The translations under genes and the position numbers were made by a program. The notes under the pieces are model-generated. The model did no database searches. It had not been told where the DNA came from and was given only the letters and a program-made list of their open reading frames with translations. A DNA stretch of 64,000 nucleotides, from the NCBI GenBank assembly GCA_020740775.1, contig JAHEWK010000006.1:310001-374000 (forward strand), given 5' to 3'. This stretch comes from Ilyonectria destructans. Lineage: Eukaryota; Ascomycota; Sordariomycetes; Hypocreales; Nectriaceae. Each line of letters begins with the position of its first letter. The stretch's first letter is position 1. Below are positions 1 through 10,077 of this stretch, one piece after another.

Positions 1-706
1 CACAACCAAGGGCCGATGCTGCGATGTCACGCAAGAAGAATTTATTTGTATTCAAGTTATATCCCTAATTTAGGACCTGCTTCGTTGAACCTTACATAGA
101 TGATAGGCAGGAAAGTGGTCGGCGATAGGTTTATTAAAAAACTGGTTGGAAAATATGGGTTAATTGACTTGTCTGGTATTGGACTGGATCTCGTATCTCC
201 GACACGTCATCGAAAGGATTAGGAAACAAGGAAACAAGGCTTAACTCGTGAGCGTAGTATTACTCCCTGCAAAATTTCGGAACCCTTCGGATCCGCACTA
301 CTATCCGGATAAATGCACGAAAGCGGTCTCAAAATGGACCAACCCCGGCCTTCCACTTGAGTGATCCCGTGAGAATTCACTCGCCCCGATGGGCTAACAA
401 TAGCTGCAATGCAATCTATCCCAACTTTGTCCTCCCCAAACGAAGCTAACAATCCACGGCGGTGGTCCGGGACCTCGAATCCTACTCGTCTGAGGGCTGG
501 AATGACGCTTTGCCGTACCCCCCGGTCGAAGTAGCGACGAAGGAGATGACAAACGTTAGAGGTGCTGCATTACGCCGGAAGTCATCCAGGAGGGGTGTAT
601 ATTACCGAACCAGGGGCATAACAGGGTTTCGCCGCCTTCGAAGGCTTGAAAGGGGAAAGGTTAAATGTTGTTAAGAATAGAAGCGAAGTAATAAAACTTT
701 TAAGGG
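1..706. other. Flank without recognisable gene
   Basis: Mixed-composition sequence beyond the 3' end of the transcription-factor gene that ends at 707. Short open frames on both strands have no intron structure or recognisable motif. I see no tRNA-like fold or repeat here. Confidence 0.5.
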
Positions 707-3700
707 CTACTCGTCGAGGGTAGGGGTGGAATGCCGCAACACGAGGCCAAGTGTATGCGCGGCTGCACGCCCATAGCGGCTCCATCCCGTGTTGCGGGTC
801 AAAACCCGGATCGTTTCCTTGAAAATTCGAGGACCGCTATCAGCGCAATTCAGGTTCCCGATGCCAGTGACATGCAGGGGAGTAGTTGTGTCCGACAACT
901 CGAGCCAGAGCCTCTTGGTAGCGTGGTCCAGCGGGTAGTCGATCCGGATTGGCTTGCAGTTTTGCGGCGCCCCAACTGGCTGGGTTTGAGGGTTGCTTTC
1001 AATCTCTACGTAGGCCCGCATGTACAGCGCTGCGATGAGCAGCCATACTGGGTCGTAGTACGTGGACATGGTTTGGTCGCGGATCATGCGGAACAGCAGC
1101 GCGGCGTGCAGCAGCGCCTCGCGTGCGCTCCGCCGCTCCTCGTTCAGCCAGCGGGCAAGTTCGGTCTTTGCCAATTCGGTGCCGCGCTGGGTCGTCATCC
1201 AGCCGAAGAACTTGTTCAGAGATCTCTGGGAGACGCGGCGCAAAATCGACAAAAGGTGATAGGTTTTCTGGTGTGTCGAGGCTAATGGCGTTGGTTCTGC
1301 GTCTGATCCTGCACGGTCCCTGCACATTTCGAATTCTTTGCTGAATAGTGAGTTTAGTTTTGAGTCTGATGAAACAGGCTTGGCCGCCGGGCTATCACGG
1401 TTGCCGCCGAGTCGGTCTTCTACGCGCGTGTACAGCCAGGAGCCCATCTCCCTCAGCAACCGTTTTTCCTCCACATATAGAGAGGTCATTAAAACGAGAC
1501 GTGCGGAATCGTTGAGTTTGTCGACCACATCCTGACGTAGAGAATGTTCGCCGAGTAGGCTGGCAAGAGACGCCGTCTCGGGTGACCCTAGGGAGGCGGT
1601 CAGCCGGCCAAGAAACAAAGATTAGCTAGCAGCACCAGTCCACGACCCTTACCTCCCTCTCCTCCCAGTTTCGCCTCCCATTCTGCAGCCGTTATGCAAC
1701 GCCAAAGCGACTCGCTTGCGGGGAGCTGCTGGTGAAATTCTGCGGTGAGAAACATGGGTGGGACGTCCCACATGATCACTTGAGAACATTCCAGGTCTGC
1801 TGGTCCCAAGAGTTTAGTTCGCTGTAGACGCAGGATTGTTTCTGAAGGCAAGACTGACACCAAGTGAAGTATAAGAGCCTGATCCATGACTCTTCGTGAA
1901 CCCAGTAAGTCCAACTCGTCTGGTGTTGGCTAGGGTTAAGGCCCCCAGGGCCTCTGAACAGTGTGCCTTCCCTAGAGATGATTGGGCGGCACACCATGGC
2001 AAGTACGCTCCTCTGGCACTGTGAATTGACGGTCTCTCGTGTTGTGCCACTGAATACCATCAGGAACTGATGCAACAATACAGCTTGGCCAAAAGACAAG
2101 TCAGACTTCGTGGGAGGGCCGCGCATAAGCTTTAGGTGGTTAGCATCGTCCGATGATATATAAGCCGGGACGCTGACCTTTCTCAGTATTGCTTGGTGAA
2201 GAAGTTCCCTCAAGGCCACTGCGAAGTCCACCTGGCTGCTAATGGCTGAGTGTTGGCAGCCGATGGCAGCCACTGCTATCACTAGCATCCAGTCTTCCAG
2301 CCCGGGGTTGAATGTGGCGACATGAAGAATAGGGACCTGGGGATGGAAGTACTCAAAGTACAGCTGAATAAAAGTATTCAGTGCATCTATGCTCGGGAAG
2401 ATTGGATGATCGACCCCGCGAGGAGAAGATTTTCTATGTTGAAAATAAAAGAACTGTGATATTCTTTCATGAACATCGCTGGAAACCTTGGGTACATGAC
2501 CAAAGTCTTCAGCTATAAGAACGTCTAAGTCGCTCGGCAGCAACTGGAGAGAGGGGTGAGGCTCTGAAAATTTCGCTGCTGATAACATATAAGTTTGAGA
2601 GGCGGCTCTCGACTGAGGTTGTTCGTTGTTCCCAACGTGAGGAGTATTGTCAGGTTGTATTAACGTCGAGTCTGCTGCAAGAGGTTCGGCTCCAACAGCG
2701 CCTGCATGGTCTACCGTGCCGGCTTGCTGCACGGTCGGAATATCTTCATATACTGGAACTGGGCACTGGCCTACTAGTTTGATAGTTGGAGAGCCCGGAG
2801 GGCCAACTCCAGTCGTAGAAATAACTGTACCGTCCCAGCCATCAGGTTCAAGGCTGCAGGGATCCGAGTCCCATAAGGCAAGTGGATAGAACCAGGCATC
2901 CATCAGACTGCTCTGGACGGAAGCTTGATTCGCCGCCTCTGGTTCCGAGCCGCTGAATCGGGAAAAGAAGACATCAGGCGCAACGTCATCAGTGGGCCCA
3001 GGTGCAGCACCCACGTCCGCGCTAGGCTGGGAAACTTGTCGTGCTCGATTTTCGAAACCATTATGAGCATCGTTTCCCGAGGGAGAATTCGAAAACTCGA
3101 CAGCACCAAAAGCAGCTCCTCCTACGCGGTTGAAAAAACCCCAATATTCCCGGTTCTGATCCGGAGACTGTGCTGCATGAGCGTTCTGATCCGAAAACTG
3201 TGCTTGTGTTGCATGAGCCCTGTCTTGCGTAGTGGCCCACAGCTCGCCTGCCGACTCTCCCGCTGGGTTCGTGGGTGGTGCGGACTGCCCAATGGAATGG
3301 CCCACAGGCACCGTGCAAGGCAGGTTACGTTGTCTGCAGCGACCACAGGGCGATAAGCGGTCACATCTTTGCTTCGAGATTGCACAATTGGTGCAGGCAG
3401 ACCCGTGTGGCAACTTGGATAGGGCAGAGATTTGGGCAGCTGTCAGGCCGTGAGTGTTGAGGTGCCTTCTCAAAGTATCCCTACATTCCAGATTAGTGCA
3501 TACGCTCAGTGAAATTATGTTTTCTGGGCATTGAGAGCGAATGGACCTTCTTGAAAACCCGTTGGAGCATATGGGGCACATGAAGGGTCGCAAGCCCAGG
3601 TGCCGCCTGACGTGTCTTTGCAGGTGCTCCTCGCGACTGAACGACCGATGGCAGTGCTCGCAAACCCAGCTCCTCGCGTTTGTCGTGCCGTTTTCTCCAT

Positions 3701-3785
3701 CTGCCGACGCCTGCGACGTGGGGGAATCCGGCGAGTTGCGGTCGGCTCCATCGCCATCGGACTGGTAAGCTGGTCGATCCACCAT
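707..3785 (-). CDS. C2H2 plus Zn2Cys6 transcription factor with fungal TF domain
   Basis: Nuclear DNA-binding regulator. Four exons fit all frames: 3785-3547, 3480-1859, 1799-1653 and 1587-707, giving about 962 residues. The N-terminus has two C2H2 fingers (first CEHCHRSF..., second starting CPICSNGF), followed by a Zn2Cys6 cluster of form CX2CX6CX6CX2CX6C near residue 120. The rest matches the fungal-specific TF middle homology region, including a VPPMF segment and LPASESLW. Intron 1 (66 bp) interrupts the recognition helix of finger 2 between Arg and Asp-Thr-Leu; unspliced, the frame stays open but destroys that finger. Intron 2 (59 bp, GTCAGT...CCAG) and intron 3 (65 bp) restore the C-terminal frame. 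Targets cannot be told from sequence. The gene lies just outside an AT-rich island and shows no sign of RIP damage. Confidence 0.85.
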
Positions 3786-3999
3786 ATCGGCGGTGGTTCT
3801 GTAGGTGTGGATGGTGCTTCCTGGAGGCTGATGGATGTGGACACAGTGGACGAGTATCGCTACAGCCGTATGTCAGCAAACAGTGGGATTGTGGCGGGGC
3901 CGCCCCTTGCGCATCGGTTCTTTATAGACGTTGGCATTGTGGGGCGAGCCGCCTACCACTCTCGTCCCGAGGTTGGTCTGGAAACCCCGTATTAGCTGG

Positions 4000-6250
4000 G
4001 AAAATGTATATTAATATTAGCTGCTGGCCTTAAGCAAGAAATCCTCAATTTCAAGATTATAATCTTTCAGAATTTATAATATAGTTATTTAAAAAGGAAA
4101 AAGCTATAAATAGAGTTATTAAAATACTATAAAATAGCTAGAAAATATATAAATTAATAGAAAAAAGTGGAAATTATATTTTTAGCCTTAATTTAAATTT
4201 ATATAAAGTTAAATTAAAAAAATATTATAATATATATAATATTAGAGGTTATAAGATAGTAGAATAAAGTAATATTATTATAGAAGAAATATATTAATAA
4301 AGAATATAAGGTTAAAAGTATAATAGCTGTACTTATTCTAGACTGTTAGTATAAAGTAGGTATAGATTATAGAGTTTAGATTCTAGTAGAGATTAGAATG
4401 TTATATATAAGTTATAGTATAGTTACTATAAATAGAGTAATATAGTAAAGTAATAGTTATTATATCTAGTAATATATAGCTAGTACAGTAAGCTAGATAA
4501 TTAAATTATATTAATAGCTGGGGGGCTGGTATTCTAGTAACAGTTAGTCCCCCAGATTGATATATTAGATTTTTAGGTTGTAATTACCCTACTGGTAACT
4601 ATAATTACTGGTAATTATAAGTAATTACTGATAATTAGAGGTAATTACTATTAATTAGAAGTAATTATATTATAATTATTCCCAAACTAACTAATATATA
4701 TATTCTAAAGGCTAAGAAAAGTAGGGCCCCTCTCTATATCCTAATATAGATTGCAGCCAGACTGTAATATAATATCTCCCCTCTAATAGATCTTATCCCT
4801 AAGACTATACTTATAGGCCTAAAAGTCCCTCTATATATAAATTTACAACTTAAATCTATATTCTTTTTATAAATAAGATATTAATAGTATATTTAGTTAT
4901 ACTGCTTAATATTATACAGCTCTTTTTTATACTATCTAAATTATCAGTTATTATATTATATCTTATTCTTACTATTCTAAGTGGGATTTATTCTATAAGA
5001 TAATTAAAAAATTATCTCAGTGTGGAGAATATACTTATTAAGAGTATTTATTTAATATAGCTAATAGTCTTTAGCTATTATATAATTTAAAAGCTAGTAG
5101 GTTAAGATATAGCTTTATAACTTTAAGTTACTATAGAGTTAGACTATTTTAAGGCTCTAATTTAAAAATACTGAAGGTATATACTTTCTCCAGTAGAAAG
5201 AGTATTTATTAATAGCTTATATAGTACTATATAGTTTATATAGCTAATAAATAATATAGTATTAGTTAACTTACAGCTAAAGAATTAATAACTATAAGAA
5301 TCTAAGGGAATTTAATTGCCTCTAATAGTAGCTATAAAGAAATAATAGAGGGATATTATAGAGGAGGTTATATACGTAAAAAACTGTAATTAAATTTAGA
5401 ATTAATAGATTAAGTTTCTTATTATATTTATATAAGTATATAACTATATAGAATTTAAAATAGTAGTTAGAATAGTAATTTCACTAATAATAACTATAAT
5501 ATATATAATAAAAATACAGTAAATTTAAATATTAGATTTCTTTATTAAGGGATATAAAAAGTTATATATAGTTATATATTTATAGTTTTTAATAGTTACT
5601 AACTCTTAATCTATAGTAAAGCTAACTTTAAATTATAATTAATTAGTATATATATCTAGCTTTAAGAAATTAAACTTTAAAGCTTAAATTATTTAATTTC
5701 TATTTATATTAAATTTTAAAGTTTAAAGTTCTTTTAATAAAGTCTAGAGTATTTAAAATCTTAATTTCTTTTAGGCTTAAACTTTTAACTAAAGTTATAT
5801 TAAACTTAGTATTTTATACTATAAGTTTAAAAGGAGGTTATAAGGGGTTTTTATTCTTTATAAAAAGATTAATAATATTCCAGATATTAGCAGCTTTAGC
5901 CTACTTTTAAATAATAGAAATCTATTTATTCTAATTACTAAAGCTTTATAAAATAATCTAGAAAGAGCTTTATAAAATAATTTAAAAAGAGCTTTATAAA
6001 ATAATCTAAAAAAAGCTTTATAAAATAATCTAGACAGAGCTTTATAAATCTATTAAATCTAATAGGTAAAAAAGAATAGCAGTAAAAGCTTTAATTTAAC
6101 TTAAAGAGAGATAATAGATTAGTCTTAAAAGGTAGAAAAACAGAGCTAAAAGGGAGGGAGAGCTTATAAAAGAGCTAATTTAATAGTAAGAGCAAACTGG
6201 ATATATAACTGTCACACTAAATAGATAGAATTACAATAATAATAATAACA
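4000..6250. repeat. AT-rich island, RIP-like decayed repeats
   Basis: About 2.2 kb of very TpA-rich sequence with stops in all frames. It holds modules found elsewhere in the window: 4244-4315 matches 15664-15735 in direct orientation, and 4320-4426 matches 37349-37455 in inverted orientation, differing mostly by transitions. This is the expected look of repeats mutated by repeat-induced point mutation (RIP). No coding capacity or complete transposon can be made out. Composition returns to normal around 6250-6490, just 3' of the pectin lyase gene. Confidence 0.8.
5942..6051. repeat. 24-bp minisatellite
   Basis: Four full tandem copies plus a partial fifth of a 24-bp unit beginning AGCTTTATAAAATAATCT, starting at 5942, 5966, 5990, 6014 and 6038. 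Units differ at a few positions, mainly C/T and G/A. It sits inside the AT island. Confidence 0.9.
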
Positions 6251-6493
6251 GCTTTTAATTTCTAGCTAAGAAACAGGCCTAGAGCCTGTTTTTATATAAT
6301 AAAGACAGCTGCTACTGGAGGCAGCAGTCCGTCACCGCCGTATAGAGGCTGGAGCTCTATAGGTCCCGGAGACTGGAATTGTAGTTATAGAGCCAGCTAT
6401 ATAGTCTGAGAAGGAAAGGAAAGTCGCGTTGTCTAGGAAAGTCGGAAGTGAGGTTATCATACGTCTCAGGATGACCCCGAAATGTAACATTAC

Positions 6494-7679
6494 TTAAGCA
6501 ACTCCGAAGCCAGCCTTAGTCTGGGCGCTCTTGGCGCTCTCGGCACTGCCAGCAGAAGCAATAGTCTTGCCCTTGAAGTTGCCAAGGAAGGAAGTGTCCG
6601 AAGAGGAGAAGGCACCAGAGCTGCCAAAGGTGTTGAGCTGACAAGCTCGACCGAGCGAAGCAGAGCAGCTAGAGGCAGCGGCAGCGTTGGGGACAGTGAA
6701 GAGACGCCCCGTGAAGGGGGCCTTGACTGGGTTCTTAACGTTCTGGAAAACGTTTCCTTCAGCGAGGACCATGGCGCCGTTGTCAATCTCGAAAGCGTGG
6801 TCGGAAACATCGTACCAGTAGTTATTGACAGCGTGGAGCAGGGTGTTGCCGTTGATCTTGGGGGCACGGCCGGAGACATGGTAAAGGTAGTTGCCCTTGA
6901 AGGTGACGAGCTATTAAAGTTAGAATTCATGCCCTGCACTCGTTGGTACGTTGGTGGCTTACATCGTTCTTGCCAGCGAAGTAGATACCCCAGTATTGAT
7001 AGGTGTTACAGCTCGCAGACCAGGAGCTCTGACCGTCAATCTTATTGTTAGTGATAGAAACACGTCCGCTAGCGCCATTGCCAAGAACGATATGCTGACG
7101 ACCAATCTTAGAAGTGGTGCAGTGGTCGATCCAGATGTTATCAGTGCCATCAAGAGTAATTGCGTCTCCTCCCCAGACGGTGTGAGGGTTCAGGTCGGTG
7201 ATATGGATGTTCTGGATGATAACGTTGGTAACACCGTTGGCAAGACGAAGGCCCTTGCCCCTCATAATACCCTTAGCGCCAACACCGATGATACTCTTAT
7301 TGGACTTGACCAGGATCGGGTTCAGCGCCGCCTTGTCGTATGTGATGGAAACCTTCGGGGCGTTGGGGTTAAGGTCGGTACACCAGTTGTTCTTGTTGAG
7401 AGCAGTCTGGCACTGTGCGCCAAAACCCCAAGGAGCGCAGCCGGTTTCGGTCGCAGTCTTCTCAGTACCCTTGAAGTCGAAAGTATGGTCAAGGTAAACA
7501 ATACGCGGGGCATTGTCACCAAGATATTGGGTGAGTTCGGCGTTGGTCTTAGGGTAGACGACTTGGCCGCCTTTGCCACCAGTCACACCGGCAGCAAAGC
7601 CTTCGGCCTTGGTGGGAAGGGCGGCGAAAGAACCGGGGAGAAGTGCCGTGATGGCGAAAAGGGCGTTAAGAACACGCAT
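6494..7679 (-). CDS. Secreted pectin lyase (polysaccharide lyase family 1)
   Basis: Extracellular enzyme that cleaves methyl-esterified homogalacturonan by beta-elimination. Two exons, 7679-6963 and 6910-6494, with a 52-bp intron (GTAAGC...ATAG), give 377 residues, the usual length for fungal pectin lyases. Residues 1-19 form a signal peptide. The beta-helix follows with the family hallmarks [11 protein letters not shown] (about 168-178), NIWIDHC (181-187) and GRQHIVLG. Splicing joins GKND to LVTFKGNY, as expected for PL1. The C-terminus is Ser/Ala-rich. A pyrimidine-rich stretch precedes the ATG on the minus strand, typical of expressed fungal genes. A long antisense open frame across this gene is a shadow. 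The gene ends about 250 bp from an AT-rich island yet has no nonsense codon or RIP-like damage. Confidence 0.93.
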
Positions 7680-9484
7680 ATTCGGGGCTCTAGAATGGCT
7701 TGAAAAAGAAAGGTGAATATATAAAAACGAATATAGTTGCCAGAGACCTAGCTGCTGGTTGTTATATACGAGGATGAACGAATGAGAGAGAATAGGATGA
7801 ATGTAGCACGAAGAAAGACGAAAGGCCAAGCCAAGCAACTTCAGACTATATACCAAATGAGTACTGCTTCGACTTTCTCCCTCTAACCCTGATCCCGGAC
7901 GTCTGGCCAATCTCCTTTTTTCCAACATAAAAGCGCAAGTAGTCGGTGAACCGAAACGGAACGTGGGCTCCGGATCGGCGCAACGCCTGGCCTTGAAGCA
8001 AATGGGCGTTTCTCCTTGACGGAGAAAATATGACCCCATTTCCGGGGCTCCATCAGTAGCTCCTTCAATACGAGCCTTTTTCTTGGGGGGAAAGAATCGG
8101 GGTTACTGGTAGTCTGGCAAGCGGCAGTGCGGTACTTGCAAGCTCAATTCTGCAGGCAGACTTATCATCCGAAACATATCCCATTCTAGATTATATGTTT
8201 TTAGGAGGGGTGACCTCTTGCTCAAGCCTGACCACTGAGACTGAAACTAACATGACATTTCTACTTGTCACATTTACAGCTGTAGCCTATCACTAAGGGG
8301 TTGTCACTGCGCGGCACAAGCTAAATGAGGGGCATGTTTCGGCTTGAGATACGATAAGGCGTGTTCTGATGACAGCCCATGAGTGTCCGGACAACGCTTC
8401 AGGGCAATTTTATTAGCCTATTACAATAGAGACGACGCGAGGGGGCGGCAGACATGGACTTGCCCGCGTCCAATGCCAGGGGAACGAAGCGGCCAAGCGT
8501 TGGCAAACTTTACATGTGATGATCTGCCTTTGACACACGTAAGCGTGCACCAAAAAAGCGAAACGCGAGACTAGTCTATAAAGACTCAAGTCTGGGGTTG
8601 TCAATGGGCGGCCGCCCAGGCTAAGGCTTTGCCGACATCCGGTAAGTGGCAGGGGATCAAGTAGCGAAGTTAAACTTTAACTAGCTCAATTATGTGCCCT
8701 GGCTGCCTGGATACGCGTAAAGGTTGCCCCGTTGTCCCTGTAAGTGCGAATCACGAGACCAGCACGTAAAGCTCAAGTTTCAGAGGCCCGCATACACGGA
8801 AAACTGCGGTCACGTGGTCGGCGAGAGAGCCGCGCCTGCCGATCCTGGTCGCACGGTCGCAGGCAGCCACCACGGTGGGCATGCCCTGGGCGTCACCGAT
8901 CATCCTTCCCCATCCCCAACACCAACTCCAGCGATGTGGGTCTGCGTAGGGCAGTTGGCGCACGGCGAGATCACGGATTGGCTAGCTTGGAAGGTGAGGT
9001 TTACCATGGGGAGGTGCCCGGGTGACTAGGCTAGACCACATGGAGCATTTCCATGAGAGGCACCATTGCCGATGCGGGCACCAATCGCCCGGGGGTCGTG
9101 TGCCTTCGAGCTCTGATCAGTTCCGGGGTACACTATCACCCGCATCGGCGAAGCTGTAGTGCTAAAGAAAAGGGTGTATCGCCCATGGGAGAGCTATTGA
9201 TGACACCGGCGTATCGGTAGATATCAATCGCTACCTTCGTTGGGATTACAACGACAGTTTACAACAACGGATGGCTTCAATTCGCCACGTTAAGAGGGTA
9301 CGAGAGTAAGCATCACGGAACGGGCATTGTATATGTATGTACAGACTGTGAAACATCGTCTTTGTATCTCGGGTAAAATCTCATCAATCTATCTTCCTTA
9401 ACATTTTGATAATAAACATTTGTCTTGGCAACATGTGGAGATATTAAGTATCTCGTTAAGCCAAATAGTAAACTAGTTCAATGA
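7680..9484. other. Pectin lyase upstream region and gene-free spacer
   Basis: The first few hundred bases should hold the pectin lyase promoter, including a CT-rich leader on the minus strand. The remainder has no convincing gene. An 11-bp inverted repeat (GCCGATGCGGG at 9068-9078 and its complement at 9139-9149) is the only structured element I noticed. Confidence 0.5.
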
Positions 9485-10077
9485 AGTTTGTAAGTCCACC
9501 TCCAATATGTTAACGGACGCCTTCTTGTTGCGCCGAATTCCGATCAACTGGCCCATCTCAGCCCAGAAGCCTACAGCAGGATCGATAAAGATGTTCTCGT
9601 AGGCATTAATGATGGGGCGCTCCCAAACCAGGTCAACTTCATGACGCTTTTTCCAAGTGGTACACTTAAGGAGCTTCCAGCTGATAAAGAGGCAGGGGGC
9701 TACAAGCTGTATAGTATAGTTGGAGAAGAAGTTATCAATACTCTAGGGGGTAAAAGAGGAGTAACTATAAAAGATAACTATAATATACTTACGCATAGAG
9801 GACGATAACAGCAGCATAAATACCAGCTATAGGGCTAGGGTTGGTAATATCGCTATTCCAGAAGGAGAGCACCAGATTTAGAGCTGTAATCTCAAAGGGG
9901 ATCAGAATAGCCTCATAGAAGAAGAAGTTCCAGCCAGCAGTAAAGCTAAGTGCGTTATCGACTCAGTAGCCAGTAAGACGAATGAAACCACTAGAGACAG
10001 ACATCAACGTTGCCGGGGGCGTGGTCGAGGCTGCCGGGGGCGGCCTCGAACTTGGGTGTCTTCTCCTCGTCGGACAT
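9485..10077 (-). pseudogene. Relic of an amino-acid permease with two internal deletions
   Basis: Minus-strand remains of an AAP-family permease, homologous to the intact gene at 47410-49183. A start and hydrophilic N-terminal tail (MSDEEKTPKF...) begin at 10077. It jumps directly to the segment resembling SGGFIRL...GWNFFFYEA...IPFEITA of the intact protein, so the first transmembrane helices are missing. After IVLYA comes a splice donor at the same position as intron 1 of the intact gene, then the sequence jumps to the last helix and C-terminal tail (NYTIQLVAP, LVWERPIINAYE, FWAEMGQ). Most of the transmembrane core is therefore absent. An in-frame TGA stands where the intact gene has the Trp codon of KWVDDAL. 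Divergence from 47410-49183 is too large for a recent copy, so the parent was probably another paralogue. Confidence 0.85.

Noticed and set aside
1600..1914. Frameshift in the C2H2/Zn2Cys6 factor near 1830
   Set aside because: A 59-bp intron with GTCAGT donor and CCAG acceptor restores the frame and the VPPMF motif.
4000..6250. Small genes or RNAs in the AT islands
   Set aside because: All frames are stop-rich and the sequence is explained by decayed repeats; no tRNA-like or CRISPR-like structure was seen there or elsewhere in the window.
6951..7703. 250-codon open frame on the + strand
   Set aside because: Exactly antisense to the pectin lyase exon, which has a clear family match, signal peptide and intron; the frame is a codon-bias shadow.
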